A stretch of 64,000 nucleotides of DNA from Acanthornis magna (GCA_036785705.1 JAWUZG010000052.1:1550001-1614000); one strand, 5' to 3'; shown: positions 1 to 14,500, numbered from the stretch's first letter. Notes: generated by a model not told the origin, from the sequence alone. Made by a program: numbers and translations.

Positions 1-3000
1 GGACAGCAGTGTAGGATTTCCCTACCTGAAGGGAGGCCAGGATTAATGTAGGCTGGGGAAACTGGAAAGTGGAACTGGAGCAAAGTGTGTCTTGAGGCAA
101 GGAGGGAGGTTTGGATGTGTGTGAGCCTGGGTTTTCAGAGGTGACTCAGCTCTGCAGCATCAGCAGAGAGCTGGGAACGAACGGTGTGTTTCTGCTCTCC
201 TTCAGACACAACCTAAATATGCTCAGCAGAAAACACTGATCTTGCTGTAACTGTGACATTTTTTTACTTAAAATAATGCTTCTTTTCTTTTCTTGTCTTG
301 GGGTGTGAAACCAACTTCAGTTCTTGCCTGGACCTTGCTCCAGCACAACTGAAAAATGCCTGGCAGACTTAACAGTTTACATATGCTAATATGATGAATT
401 TTCAATATGCTCTAGATGAGGCAAGCTGTGTAATGAAAAAAAATCCGTTTTCAATGACATAGGAAAATCACTTTCCCCTGTTGTAATGAAAAAAGGCCAT
501 AAATAAATTCTACTTCACTGTTCTTAACTGTCATGTTGCACAGAGTTATGCAAATGCCAGGACACTTGAAACACAGTGTTTGCTAACTCTGTGAAACCAG
601 TACAGACCTGAAGGTATTTTTTCTCTGTATTTCTTCATCATCCTTACAATGGTACTTGGATGGGGAGGGGTGTGAGTTTCTTGGCCATGTCAAATAACGT
701 AGAAAACGTAATTCTTAGTAGTTTTGGAAATGCCTTAAACTTCTCGAAGCCTCAGATGTTAGACAACTTCATAGTGAGTGCTTTCATCAAGCTTCAACTT
801 ACTCTGGCAGTGAGATAATGAACAATTTAAACAAAATGAATGAGAAAATTAAAATTAACAGTCCAGAAAACTCTAAATAATGAGGGAAGAGCCTCCGATG
901 AGTTAGAAATATTCAAGCTTTTCAAAGGATTTTGAGTATTTGCCTGTATGTGTGTATATAAAAATTCATAGCCTTGTTAATAATAACCATTATTTTTGAG
1001 AGTAGACAGACCCTATGCCACATACTGGCAATAATCGCTCTTCTGTTTATGGTTGCTCACTGGAATAACATTCATGCAGACACAGGAAAATTATTTACAT
1101 TAACCGAATGAATCCAACAATCTCTTACTTCTTTTGCAGAAGCAAATTTTTTACATTCCTTGTCATTTACTGACTTGTGCTGGAGTCTGAGCAGGTTGAA
1201 GGCAGGGTCATTAAATCCTTTCACATATGATTGAATGCTCTGAAAGAGACTCTTTAAAGTGACATAGGAGTGTCTAAGAGACAAATCGTTACCTATGCAG
1301 CTACTTCTGGAGTTGGACAAAGTGTCTAGAACAAGCCATGCACAAGATTAGAATAAAAAGTCAAGAACAATGTGTGTTCAGTGGAAAGGAAATAAAGAAA
1401 CACTGAAATTATGTAGAGACATGTCATCTACATTTGCACTTAGCTTATTTCATCTATTGTCATCTCGACTTTACTGGACAACACAAGAAATATCCAGCAT
1501 TGTTTGTTCACGAGTTGTCTCCAGGAATGTCAGAGGCAGAGGATACCAGAATGTGGATATAATAAGCCTAGTTTACAGCTCCCCTATCAACTTAACAACA
1601 TTATGAACCGGGATGGTGTCCAAGACCCAAACGCTCCTTGCAATTAAACAATGAGAGATACCAGCTCCTATAGACAGTGCCATGGCTTGAATCCTATTGT
1701 TCTGAAGCTTTTAAAATAGATTTCTGACTCTAAAAACCTCATGCACACCAAAAAATCCAAGAAAAGGTACTTATCAGGCAAACCTAGCAGATGTTTGTGA
1801 AAATGTTTAGTTGCAACCCCAGCACTGGGATGGGGTTTGCCAGGAATTGCTCAGAGGTTTAAGAATGCAGACGGAACCTGGACTAAGTCACAGTGTCAAT
1901 GACTATGGAGGCAAATAATTCAAATGGGGTATTTTGATCTGAGTTCAACAAAGAGTAGTTTAACCTCATGGAAGCTGAATGACTGAAAATCTGACATGTG
2001 ACTTTTCCTTCCATACCACCCCGGGTCTGCAAAACAAGTCTGAGTTTATGAATCCTCCCTTTTCTCCCCCATAATCTGTGCTATTTGAGCCAGATCCTCA
2101 GCTAATTTGGCAGGATATGAGGTATCCCAAGAGCTGTTGACTTAAAAATAAAAAACATTCAGACTTGAATCTCTGGTTTTTTGCAACATGAGAAATCATT
2201 TATATTGGTGCAAAGTGAATTAAAATTGTAAAAGAATGCTCCTATAACAATGTGAACTTTTTATACCAACTCTAAACCTGATTTTTACTAATATGCAGCT
2301 TATTAAAGTACAGGGTAATGAAAAGATTGCTCCTATATGTTTTTTTTCAGGTTCCAGCTGGTAGCACCAGAAGAATCCTTCAGAAACAAGGCTGCTTCCT
2401 ATTCATTGTTAATGTTACACATGGGAAGCCAGATCATGTGTTATTAAAGTCAATAGGATTTTTTATCACTGACTGTAATGAGCAAACCATCAGACTATAT
2501 GCTTTCTTCTCTCCCCTCCACTCTGTTCCTAAATTTCTCATTATCTTTATTCAAATTACTTTTCGCTGATTTTCTGTACTTCCTTTCCCTTCAAGTTTTG
2601 GGCCATCAATGCCCCACATAAAAAACCAATGGTTCAAGAGGAACTAATGTGATTCTGTCCTTTAAAAATGCAGCTAAAACATTGTTTTGCCACATTTACA
2701 GGCAGAACTGGATAGGTTGTGGAGCTCTCAGCAGAGTCCCTTTGGAGGCTTGGTTTCCATTCAAATCAAATTGAACAGGGCATGAACATGAGTGAACTAA
2801 AAGCAATCAAACCCAATATAACACAGCTGGAGAGGCCAGCTTGGCAAAATGCTGAATATCCTACGCTCTTGATGATTAAATGAACCATAAAGGTTTTTGG
2901 CACCTTTTAGCATTATGCTTTGAGGTCCTGATCTTGCAGAGGGCTTCAGCTCTGCATAATTTTAAGCTCTTGCTTATATCCAGTGACATCAACAGGTTTT

Positions 3001-5561
3001 TGTTCCAGATTCATGCCATCTAACTAGAGATGCTTAACTGAAGCAGAGAAGAGATGAGCAGGGATCCTCAGCCTCACTGGCGAAGGACAGCCAGCTCCAG
3101 GATGTTTTCTCTGTTTTGCATTAAAGCTGTTGAAGTGCTTTACATGGTGTGAATACTTATAAAAAATGACGACAGTAAAAGGACAAACCCAAAACTCAAG
3201 CGTCGTCTCAGGGCCCTTAAACAGAACTTTCCTCCCTCTGCTGTTGTACAAGCATTAGATCCCAAAGCACATACAGACACCAATATATCACGAGCTCAGA
3301 AAGCTGCATCAGCATTACAGAATAAAGCACTGTCAGTGTCAGGTAGCTACATACAAAGAGATTGTATAAATCTGGCATAAACACGGCCAAAATTCTTTGT
3401 AATTAAGGAAGAGGAATATTTTGGCACAGAAACAGAAAAACCAGAAACCCAAGCATGCATGCAATCTCATTTTCTGGCAGGTTGTTTGTATCAGTGGAAG
3501 GAAATTATCTAATTTGTTTATGGACAGTGTTTGTCCCTGAAGACCACAGCCTGGAACTTGGAGGAAAAAAGTCTATCTGAAGCAGCTCATGTTTTTCATA
3601 CTGAGTGAGTTCTGGTATCAGTGAAATGAGTTATGCAAAGTAAAAATAATGCTTACCAAGGCTGATACGCACCCAAAACCTAGCTACGGCAGAGGAAATG
3701 AGGACAATAAGTTCCAAAAACTCTAAAAATAGGGTTTTTTCCAGGTTTGCATAGGGACTTGTATAGATGAAAAAGTAACCAGTCCCCTAAAGCCCTTCTT
3801 TTTGTGTTCAGCGAATGATAAGACATACTTCTTTTTGGAGATGTATTCTTGGGGGGACTCAGAAACTCAGTTCTGCACTTTTAAACAGCCTCCATGTGCT
3901 CAAAAAGGGCAGCCAGAGGCCACATTTTTCTAGTGTTGCTGGCAAAAACAGTCTTGATATTTGACAAGAACATGAGAATCCAGCATAAGGGATGGACTAG
4001 TCTCTGGCTGCTTCTACCTATTTCTCTCTTTCAAATTTCTCAATAGATTTATCTTTATCACTCAATTAATGTGTCTAAATTTTCATTTCCTTGTTTTTGC
4101 TCATCAGGGCTTCCAACAGTTCTAGGAATGGAGATGACTGATGAAGTGACAACCACTGTGTCACATTGCCTCTTAGTCTTGAAGGATAAGGTAACAGAAT
4201 AATTTTCAAAGGAGTGGAAAAACATCAGATTTTTTTTTTCTTGAGTTTTTCTTTTTGATTGTTCTAACTGGAACCTGAAAATCATTGAAGTGCAATTTGT
4301 GGACTGTCATGAACCATGGGTGGTTCTTGTTCTGATTTTGGCTTTCTAGGATGTTCTGGAAGCTTGCTCTGTCTTAGGAACTGGTGCATATCTCTCTTTT
4401 GTGCTTTCTGTTCTCTTGCTCTGCCTGCACCCTGACCAATCATTTTAGAAGAAATCAGTATTTCTAGGGTATGGAGGGCATGGGATTGCGTTAAACAGGT
4501 TTAGGCTGTAGGGTCAAAGCTGGCACTATGGAAATTACTGTGGAAGTATGACAAAATTGCACTAAATTCTCAAAGAACTGAAATCAAAGATATTTGTGCT
4601 TTCCCTGACAAAAATAACGAGCTGCTCTCTGACCTCTGTATATGTCAGGAACTTCCTTTAGTCCATTTTCTCTTGTGCTGGCATTTAAAGAGTCTGATTT
4701 CAATAAAATATACTCCTTGTTTCTTAGCCACTCTTACTTTGTATTTATGACAAGTTCTTTCATTCTACCTTTCAAAGCCTTGACAAACACTTGCATATTT
4801 AGCTTCACATTGATTCTTTGGGTATTATTAGACCAAATTTAACACTGAATAAAATGAAATGAACTCCAGAGCATCCAGTAAGTCAGCTTCCCAGCTTGGA
4901 TGAGACGGCAGGAGTCCTGACTCCTTGGCTGTTATTCTAACCACTAAACCACATTCCCTTCTCTTGCCTTATGTCTTCTGGGAATCATCCATCAAATAAC
5001 TTTCCTGCACTTCCTTTTATTGCTTCCCAGGTAATGTTTATTGCTTTGAAAGTAACTAATCATTGGTTGGGCTGTGCTTAGATGCAATTAAAAGAATATT
5101 CCATACCCCCTTCTTAAAATGCAGAGCATCTCTGAGATTCCTAATCATCTGAGTTTTATAACTGTGTTTTATTACTTTCCAAATATACAATGCTCATAAA
5201 AAAGGTAATTGGATCTTTACAATAATGCCATTTCCTAATCTTCACCAATGAAGGAAAATTATCATCATGTAGCAGAATGTTATGTTTCAATTGTTTTGCT
5301 CTCTTATCCCATGTCAAAAGTTTTGAGGGCAAATGCAAGGTATAAACACAAAGCCATCACTGCTGAACAAAATGGTCGTTAGGGGTGATGATAATTCTGT
5401 TAAACAGGGAGCGTCAAGGATGAAGGGATAAGGCAAAAATATAGAGACCAGACAGCTTGAAGTAATAGAGAAAAAGACACAATAGCAAGTGTTTAGCTTA
5501 AAGGCTTATTAAATAGGAAAACTGAGAGCCATGCTTTTGCCTCAGTTCTTAAAGTACATAA
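1..5561. other. TENM4 intronic sequence, no gene seen
   Basis: This stretch lies downstream of the second visible TENM4 coding exon, which is on the minus strand, and is read as part of a long intron. All open frames are short, lack recognisable domains and are interrupted by AT-rich sequence. Apart from a possible SINE relic near 4.9 kb I see nothing in it. I looked for the next TENM4 coding exon, which should encode a proline-rich stretch of the cytoplasmic domain, and did not find it. Confidence 0.6.
4862..4972 (-). repeat. MIR/CORE-SINE-like relic
   Basis: Read on the minus strand, the segment has a tRNA-like head (gtggtttagtggttagaa) followed by ggagtcaggactcctg. This is the pattern of old tRNA-derived CORE-SINEs in amniote genomes. 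The match is from memory of the family pattern, not from an alignment. The copy is diverged and has no intact end. Confidence 0.45.
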
Positions 5562-5882
5562 AATCACAGAATTATTTAGGTTGAAAGAGATTTCTAGGAT
5601 CAAGTCCAACAATTAACCCAGCACTGCCAAGCCCACCACTAAACTCCATCTTAAGTGCCATGCCTCCATGTCTTTCAAACACTTCCAGGACAGTGACTCC
5701 ACCACTTCCCTGGGCAGCCTGTTCCAATGTTTAACAGCTCATTTGGGGGAGAAATTTTGCCTAATACCCAATCTCAATTTCCCGTAGCACAAATTGATGT
5801 CATTCCTCCTGTCCTATCACATGTCACCTGGGAGAAGAGACCAACCTCCATCTCACTACAGCCTCCTTTGAGGTAGCTGTGC
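5562..5882 (-). repeat. CR1 LINE 3' fragment
   Basis: The left edge (aatcacagaattat) is a degraded form of the inverted CR1 3' terminus. It is followed by recognisable CR1 3'-UTR blocks such as cacttccaggacagtgact and gggcagcctgttccaatg, then cctgtcctatcac and cctacagcctcctttgaggtag-like sequence. The copy is in minus orientation, 5'-truncated and clearly diverged, so it is an old insertion with no coding capacity. Confidence 0.85.
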
Positions 5883-7108
5883 GTGTCCAGGCAGCTCTGC
5901 CTCATGGAGGCACACTGGAATCCTTTACTTGCTTCAGTAGTGGAGTAGGTTGAAAGTGGTTTCAACAGCCACCAAACACAAGAAGAAATACACCACATCA
6001 GGTACGGTAGTTTGGTCCAAGAGTCAAAAGGTGTAAGAAGCAGAACAGCAATGTGTTTACTTAAAAAAAAATAATTAGCAGTTTTGGTGTCAGGCTTCAT
6101 CCTCAATTGCTCTTATTTTCAGAGGAGCTGAAAGTAAGATGAAGCCTGCAGGGGCTCAAGCTGAAGCCATTTTCAGAAACATAAAGCCCTAATGAAGCCC
6201 CTGTTGCATTTCCCTATGTGTGAGGCGGGGACAATAACCTCTTTCTCTGGCAAGTCTTGCAATTCCTTTAGGACAAGGATTGTTCCTTAATGTGAAATGA
6301 GCAGTCCTTTGCCCAGCAGGGCTCTCCCTTTTCATTGAATGGCTTGAATCTGTAGTGAGGCAAAAATACACAAACTGAAAGGATAACAATACTTGGGTAG
6401 ATTAATTTCAAGCTACTTTCAAAATTCCCTTATCCCTGTATTACTGTGGTAAATGCAGAGATATAGTTTCTATCTGGAATAGTTTGCAATTAAAAAGGCC
6501 CTCTGCCGTCCTGCATGGGAAGCAAGCCTTCAAATATGGCTTGTGTTTGATTTGTCCCCATTGCCGTGGCTCTCAGCCCTGTGAACTGGCAGTGCATTAA
6601 AACAGGGGCTACTGGTATTTAGTAGTGACCTGTCTGACACAGCTCTCTCTGCCACATTATACAGGACACTTCAGGCATTGGATGACACAGAAGTGAAAAA
6701 TGAACATGGGATTAAGAAGGATGTTCAAGGTCACCAACACTACCCTGATAAGAGGCATCGTCCCATGCAAGCCTGCTCAGGACTGTCTAAAAATTAGTTA
6801 TTTTCTTGTCTAATCTTCTAATCTGGAAGGAATTCCAGAACTCATTCTCTAAACATCTAGAAAATTTTTAGTTTCCTGTCTAAATTTATTTTTGGCATAT
6901 TTGTAGTCATCTGTTCTTGTGCCAACATCATCTTTTAACTTAAAGACCCCTGTTCCCTCCCCAGTATTTACCTGGCTGATATATTTAGAGTCTGCAATTG
7001 TATCATTTCCCTACGCTCCTCCTCCAGCCTTTCCTGTGAGAAATTAAACCCAGACAGACTTTGCAGTAACCCAAGCTTCCCTGTGCTATAAGCATCCAAA
7101 TTGCCAAA

Positions 7109-7197
7109 TTTTTTTTTTTTTTGGTTGCAGTTTAAATTCTTCTTTCTTGAACGTGTTCAACAGAATATAGGTGGGAGGAGGGAAAGGGGGGGGGGGG
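7109..7197. repeat. T14 and G12 homopolymer runs
   Basis: A run of fourteen T (7109-7122) is followed about 60 bp later by a purine-rich patch ending in twelve consecutive G (7186-7197). These are simple low-complexity tracts, likely variable in length and prone to sequencing error. Confidence 0.8.
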
Positions 7198-7229
7198 AGA
7201 AAAGTGTTATAGTCAGTATTGCTGTGAAG

Positions 7230-7335
7230 AAAATGAAAGTCCAGAGAGAAAAAGAGATTTGAATAAGTTGGCACAAGAAGTGAATAAAGCAAGAGGAGAA
7301 TTTGAGTCTCCTCATGCCAAGTCCACTACCTTCAC
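7230..7335 (+). repeat. possible MIR-like relic
   Basis: The order of blocks (ataagttggcacaagaagtg, then ggagaatttgagtctcctcatgcc, then aagtccactacct) parallels the second half of MIR-type SINEs. There the consensus runs through a 'cttgcccaaggtcacac' block, then 'ggtctcctgactcc', then 'gtccagtgc'. Similarity is weak and based on recall only. Confidence 0.3.
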
Positions 7336-10300
7336 TTTTACTCATGGCATACTTCCATCATAGCAAAGGGTTATTAAGGTGTGAGACACTTGGTTCTCAA
7401 ACCAGCATTTCAGCCTGTGATCTTCTAAGTCTCATTCAATTTGCTCATGAAATGAAAATCTATCAGGAAGAGTCTGCTGTCTGTGCATATTAATATAACC
7501 TAAACCTAGAGCTTTCATTATCATCTTCCTTGCTTTTCCCTTTTGCCAAAAAGGCAGTGTGAAGGTTGCACTTAAGGTCAGCTGCCATCCACATTTATTG
7601 GTTTATTCCCAGATTTTGAATTATTGATATTGAGCTTGTCCAGGAAATCAGTGCAGTGCAACATAAGGCTCATTGATAGCCTGCTGCTCTTTGTGCATTT
7701 TAAAAAGATAACCTTAAAAAGTAAAATAAATTTTTTAAAGAGAATTTCAATGTTTTCCCACTGTCAATTCAAAGCTTTACAAATCCTTGGGCAGCTGTTT
7801 TAATTTATTTTTACACTGTCTTTCCTTTAAAGCTGTCTTTAATGGTCAAAGCAGGTTTCTTTTGTTTTCTTTTTTTTTTTAAATTTCTCCTGAAGATGAA
7901 ACAAATGCCCACTGCACAGATATTCAGACAGTTGACCCAGTTGGATTTGTTCCCTGCATATTGCTAGACTGTCTTTTAGCTTGCTGGGCCCCAGGAATGA
8001 AAAGAGCATCTCATGGGCTCATGGTATCAGCAGGGCTGTGACCTCTGTCTGAATGCTGCTTCTCCCTCAGCCATCTCACTGGTGGTCTTTGTTTCTTGCT
8101 CTTTCCTTAAAATTCACTTCAGGGACACAAGTATGTCCCTGTACTTTGTTTTTCAGAACACCCACAAATTCACCAATGCTTTGCTTTTCATGCTCCTGCC
8201 TGCCCATTTTGCCTCCTGCATGTCTGTTTGGTTGCTGTGCAGCTCCCTTCCTTTTCCTGCCCTAATGCTGTTATAGGATATTGTTGTTTGTTAAGAAATG
8301 AAAGATGATATTTAAAAGGATGCTAGTACTAGGTTGACTGCTGTTGAATTTCAGAGTCGCTGGTACAAATACTGAATTGTATTACTTTCACAGTAATGCT
8401 CTCCCCAAAGGATTCTCCTCTTGCCTCATATGCTCAGTCCCCGGTCAGTTCAGATCTGATTGCTCATCTGTTAGATGTAATAATAGTATTGTGCTGTAGC
8501 TCTACAGTGCCTTTCATCTGATGTGTTTTGCAGAGTCTGGGCAGCTGTTGTAGAGAAACAGGTGGAAAGTTGAGTGCTGAGGCTCCTTCTAAAGTAATTT
8601 CAGTTGACATATATTTGGTGAACCCATCCTGCTGATAAAGAGGTACAGTGTGTATTATATAAGTGTATATATACACACAGCTAATTAAAATGACAGCACT
8701 GGCACCAGTGGCCAGCTGGGACAGATCTCTGCCACAGCACCTTTCTTCATCAGCCCCCCACCTTCCCAGGCTGGTCACCAGTCCCCAGGGTGTACCCACC
8801 ATCACCACTGTCTCAGAACATGATTTCTGTTGTCTCACGATGACTGAGGCAATCTGTCTGGACACAACTTGGGAATTTGGCTGTGTTTTATGAAGTTGCC
8901 ATTTCTCTGACTGCTTTGATGTATTGTCAGCAAACCAAGCCCAAGTCATAAGAGGAAGGATCCTGTTTGCCCAGAAATAAGTTGCAGATGTGGTAACTGC
9001 AATAGGCATGTTACTAGAAGTGTAAAAGAAGATGGAAACTGGACCAAAAGAGATGTGACTTTGGAGGGTAAAATGTGAACTCAGAGAAGTAGCTAGAAAG
9101 TCTGAATGTATCTGCTTTGCTTAGTACAGCTGAACTTGGGACACCTCTGGGAACTGGGCCAAAACACACACACACGATATAGCACAGTGTCCTACCAGAA
9201 TATTATCTGAGATCTTAAAAGCAAAACTAACTGGTCTGGACACTACTTGTGTCTGTTATTCATTCTTCTGAATGGCTCTGGTGACACCAGAGTCATCTCA
9301 TGGGCGCTGGGTGACACAGTTCTCTAGCCCAGGACCGAAGCCCCAGCAGATCTTTGATTTTCTCAAACCCAAAAAAGCAAGTTGTTGTGCTAGGAGACAG
9401 ATTCTGAAGTCTGGAGAGCAAGAAGGGGAATTCAGGTGAAACTATGACAGTGGTGGGTAACTGCACGAGGAAGAAGGTTGGCTTTTTCAGTGCTGAGGTT
9501 GTACCAGAACAGTCCCCAGGGCAGACACAATGGTCTCCATGGACTGTGATTTCCTCTTCCAGTAGAGGAATTGGCTGTGTTGGTCTGGTTTGTGATCCAT
9601 TAGTAGGAACTGAATGTTGGAGAGCCATTGCCTGTTGGCATCCTGCACTGATGTGGGTGCGAGTGGCTGAGATGTGCAGACCAGAGCGAAAGAGCATGAG
9701 AAAGTGAGAATGGTGGCGACCTTGCCACGCACTGAATGGCAAATTCATGTTTTCAAACAATAGTAACTTGCCTTTGTCACAACACTAACCTGCACTGCAG
9801 CTGCAGATTTGCTTGTAAATCTCCTCTCGGTCACACAGCAAACCACTTGATTCAAACATGGCAATGCAATAAATTTGAAATGATCTGCTCAGAAGTACAT
9901 AGGGAATCAAACCCAGAGCAGCATTACAGACCAACTTCTGCCATTGTCCATTTGTGCCTCTCAAGTAATGCTTGTCATCTATCACCTTCCCACAATTCCC
10001 TCTGTATCCCCAGAAAGAACAGCCATTTCTTAAACCATTTCTTCAAGAATTTAGGGTGAAGATCAGTTCTATGGCAGTGATAAAACCCAAAAGATTCTCC
10101 CCTATTATTCCTGAAGCCATGCACACGTGATGACCATGGCAGCATGGGCACCAGGATACGAGCCATTTTACAGTAGTACTACTCTTAGTCCAGCTCAACT
10201 ACTTCCAGTTGAAATACAGTTCTTCAGTGAAGACAGATGCCAAGAGTGAAAGACCCTTCCGTTGTGTGTGTGGGGGGGTGACCAGCGTGACTATATATTC

Positions 10301-10721
10301 ATGGAAACAGATGGAACAGTTTATACTACAGTACTCACGCATATTTGGTTTGTATTTGAATGAAGACTAACAGATGCAATGTGCTATTTTATTTTTTAGG
10401 AAATATATGATTAGATGTGGTTAATTTGCAGAGGGTAATGAGCTACATGCCCTTATTAAAAAGTCATATATTTATGTACATTTCTAGCAGAAACATCTTT
10501 CTCTTGAAAAGGGAAGGTCTCTGTTAAGAACAGAAAAGTTGACCTTTTCAAACTGGTACCTCAGTACCTGCGTACCTGCTCCTTCTTTACAGCTTCTTAC
10601 AGATGTTTATTAAGAAATCAAGACAGGAAGACACTGATGACTGAATTGTGATCCTCCAGAAATTTTCTCTCTGCACCTGGCTAGATTGTTTTCATATGTA
10701 TATAGCTGACATATTGCACTT

Positions 10722-11048
10722 TACAGCTGCCTGAACGGAGGTTGAAGTGAGGTTGGAGTCAGTCTGTTCTTCCAGGTAGCAAGAGATAAGACAACAGGAA
10801 ACAGTCTCAAGCGGCACCAGGGTGGTTTAGATTGGATATTAGGAAAAGCTTCTTGACAGGATTGTCAGGCATTGGAACAGGCTGCCCAGGGCAGTCAGCG
10901 GTGGAGTCACCATCCCTGGAGTGATTTAAAAGATGTGTAGATGTGGCACTTGGGGACATGGTTTAGTGGTGGGCTTGACAGTGCTGCATTAATGATTGGA
11001 CTCAATGACCTTAGAGGGCTTTTCCAATCCAAACTATTCTATGATTTT
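10722..11048 (+). repeat. CR1 LINE 3' fragment
   Basis: The segment contains CR1 3'-end blocks in order: ctgcctgaacggaggttg, caggtagcaagagataag, tttagattggatattagg, ggcattggaacaggctgccc, ggagtcaccatccctgga. It ends at the typical terminus ccaatccaaactattctatgat. Orientation is plus and the copy is 5'-truncated. The intact tail suggests a target-primed reverse transcription end. Confidence 0.9.
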
Positions 11049-11484
11049 ATACTTAAATAATTTTATTTGGTTTTGAGCACATCTTCAGGAAAACTGCATT
11101 TCATCCTCACCGTGTTGACAAGGTCTTCAACATCTTAAACTTGACCGACCTTGATATTTCAATCATCATCTAATGAGACATTAAGTGAAGTATTACTACG
11201 TGGGCTGTTGCTTACTCGGGCATTAAGCAATTAATAGCCGCTTTGGAGTACTTTTTCTTTTTGCCTTTGTGAAAAAGACCATTGATATATGGATACTTTC
11301 CTCCTGATTTTAATAAATAATACCATGTCCTAAGGCCAGAAACTTTTTTTTTAGTCCCACAAATTCAGTGGACTGGCCATGCTAGAGGGGTATACCATCA
11401 TTTCTTGAATGTTTCAGAGGGCTGGAGTCAGTAGTGGTCGATCAATTCCTATTCCCCAAAGATCTCAGTAACATTTTGGATAGA

Positions 11485-11545
11485 CTCAGAAGACTGGGTG
11501 TCAGAGTCCTGGGGTCTAGCCCCAGCCTTGCCAATGACAGAGAAT
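11485..11545 (+). repeat. MIR/CORE-SINE-like relic
   Basis: The motif gtgtcagagtcctggggtct, followed by agccccagccttgccaatga, matches the body of the tRNA-derived SINE pattern also seen in inverted form near 4.9 kb. It is short and diverged. The call rests on recalled family pattern only. Confidence 0.4.
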
Positions 11546-14500
11546 GCAACATCAAGCACATATAATTAACACAGATGGAAATACACCCCAAGGAACCACC
11601 TTGCCTTGCAGTTGCCCATGCACACACACACTTTGCAGGTTTGCACATCATCAATTTGCAGACTTGTACATTGCCATTTTACAGCAGTTTCATGAGGTTT
11701 GCTTCTCTTAACTCTTACCAACAGGGAGTTATTAGTCTAGGATGTGGATGCCTGTAGTGTTGAGCATGGTAGCCAGTTGTTTCAGTGCTACCTATACAAT
11801 GCTGATGAGAAAGACACCTTTGCACAAAAACCTGGGTCACCCTTTCCATTAAAGCACTCTGAGATTTTTAACATCTCTGCAGACCAGATGAAATCAAAGT
11901 CTCCTTCAAAGCAATGACCCACAGTGCCACATAGCTGTGTTTTCCTGTCCTAGTGTGATGAAAAGCCAAGCAGACTTGGCTGATGAGTTCAGTCCAGTGG
12001 GAGTGTGAGTTTCCCAACATCTGGCCCAGGCTTTACTGATGTTGTTCAGCCACAGGAACACCCCTCACACCACTTTATTAAGGGGAAGCAACGTGGCTTT
12101 TTTCGTGTTGGGTATTATCAGATCAGATCTGTCTCAAATAAATCATATGAGCCCACACTGTCATCTCCTTCCACCCACTTTTTCTGTAAAACTTCCATCA
12201 GCCAAGCTTACATGGACTGAATTTTCACAATGGGTAGTTTGCCAAAAGCAAAAAAAGGGACAAGACTTGGCCTTTATATGAAAGATAGCTTCCTTTGTAA
12301 GACTGGGAAAGGAGGAAGGATTGTGATAAACATCATTACTAGCAAGTAATTTTTCCTTTTCTGATGCAGCTCTGCAGTGAGTTTGTTATCTGCCTGCATG
12401 AAAGATCTTTTCAAGATGTTTCTAGTCCCCAAGGAAGTGAGAGACTAACAGAGTCTTCCAAATGATAATAAAAGAGGGATGTCAGGGGGGAGAAGATGTC
12501 TCTCTTGTTCCTCTAACACTTGACAAAGCACTTTGCCCTCCTTCCCAGCACTACTTTCCTAAGCAGTTTGGGAGGGAAATGAGCTTGCTTGCAGATATTT
12601 TTGTTCTTTAGCTAAAGAAACAAATGCATTCACTGAATATAGCTCTGCCAAGAAAATAAGAACATGGGTAGGACTTTGAATGGAGTCACTGATGGGAATG
12701 AAGGAGAGGAACAGTTTGCTGTTTGAATTGCTCATCAGGAAGAAATAAAGGTGAAGAAAGGGAGGGAGGAAATGGAGTTGTTTGAGTGAGAATGCTGAAT
12801 GCAAAATTTGTGTGGAAGAAATAGTAAATGCTGAGAAGAAGCTGGATGAATCTGAGTCATGCAACAGATTTTTTTTTTCCTCTGAAGCTGTGTAAAACAG
12901 ACGCTGCGACAACCCACCTCAGAAACCTTTCAAGCAATCATTACAGGAAAAATGACCCCGGGGCAAGGTCATGTCTTCAACAGATGGACAAAACCAGCTC
13001 TTCTGTTCTTCTCTCTCTTGCCCAAGTGGGCTGGGATCTCAGTGCTTTTGAGTGGCATCTCAGCAATTTTATGGCATGTCATGATAAAGGGAATTACTGC
13101 CTGCTTCCTGACTCCCTGCAGGGATACATAGAACCTCAGCAACTGCTATCTCCTGCTCTTCTCATACCAACTTCCTTAGCACAGTGATATTTTCAAAATA
13201 CTCTCTGGTACTGACCTTCTGAATTCCCTGTAATTTATAACACTCTTACTTCAAAATATTAGAAACCAGACTCACTAATCAGTTTTCAGACAGTGTTTTT
13301 GCAAGGGAAGGTATGTCTGCATATTTCCAAAAACATGCAAGTAAAGAATCTGATTTTTTTTTCATCCTAGTCTGGAATGCTATTTGTAGTCTTATCTAGA
13401 CTTGAAAATATATTAATATAATTATTCTTGGAAAATTATTTGAATTATTAATTTCAAAATAACTCTCTATGTTGAATCAGAATGATCAGATACTTGTACC
13501 AAAAGAAAAAATGCTGAAATAATTATTTCATAAAAACTATATCAGTACATTTTGAATTGGAGAGGAGCTGGTATAAACAGGAAGGAAGCAAACCCTATTG
13601 TCTCCCTCCTTCCTTACAGCCTTGTTTTACAGCCGAATAGGCAATAATGAAGCTGTAGATCTATGTCATCTTCTTAGAATCCAAAAGGCTTTACAGAGTC
13701 TGTTGGATGAATTTCAACACCCTATTCAAGTCCAAGGAGGAAATAAGTTCTTCCAGAAATTCACCAATCTTCCTTTTTCTTCTTTGAGTCTGGCTGTATC
13801 TCAAAGGAACCTTATGGACCATCTGTCCCTCCTATCCTCTCAAGCCCCACATGCCACCATCGATAAGACATCAATCTGTGAGGCAGCTCTGGGAGAGATT
13901 TTTTTAGTAGTTTCTCCAGGAAAGCATCCGAGTGATTCCTCTGCAGAATCTATCTGCCCTCTTTGCCTGCTGGGGAAAAGGGGTATTGACCTCTTCCCAT
14001 CTCTAATCTGCTCTGGACATTCTTCTCTTGAAGGACGCAAATGTATTGGCAAGAATTTTAGACAAAGCCAAGAATGAATTAACCAAATCCGATTCAGGGA
14101 GGACATTGATAAACAGTGCATGGCTCGTGAGAGCATTAAAAGTTTGGAAAACACTACTTACAGTGAGAAACTCCAGAATAAAAGAACTAAAAGAAGGTTA
14201 AGGACTCGGTTCATCACTGTCTATGGGGAAATGAATCTATTGGAGTACTGTTCAGGGGCAATAATAGATGTTCAGGTCTAGGGTGTCTTTGGGAACCCTT
14301 TCTGAAAATTTTCTCTTACATTTTGTCCTTACGTGAGACTAACCATAATCTGAAGCACACAATGCAAAGTGGTGGTGCCAATAACTGAGATAAAAATGAT
14401 TGGGAGCTGCATTTGCTTCAGAGTCCAGACTGTGGCTCTTTCTAAAAGTCTTCCAAAAATCTTGTGTTCTAAGGTGGTAAAATATGTCCCTAGGAAAAAG

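Larger units (their letters stand above)
5883..10721. other. TENM4 intronic sequence, no gene seen
   Basis: No exon, RNA gene or intact mobile element is recognisable. The stretch holds a T14 run at 7109-7122, a G12 run at 7186-7197, a possible SINE relic near 7.25 kb, a short TA/CA-rich patch near 8.66 kb and a short CA run near 9.17 kb. The longest open frames, on the minus strand at 8464-9009 and 9293-9760, show no domain or compositional sign of coding. Confidence 0.6.

Noticed and set aside
8464..9760. Long minus-strand open frames of 181 and 155 codons
   Set aside because: No family resemblance and overlapping frames of similar length on the other strand; likely chance frames in a slightly GC-richer patch.
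13598..14077. 159-codon open frame on the plus strand
   Set aside because: No domain recognised, no splice context, and downstream sequence is ordinary intron; not supported as a gene.
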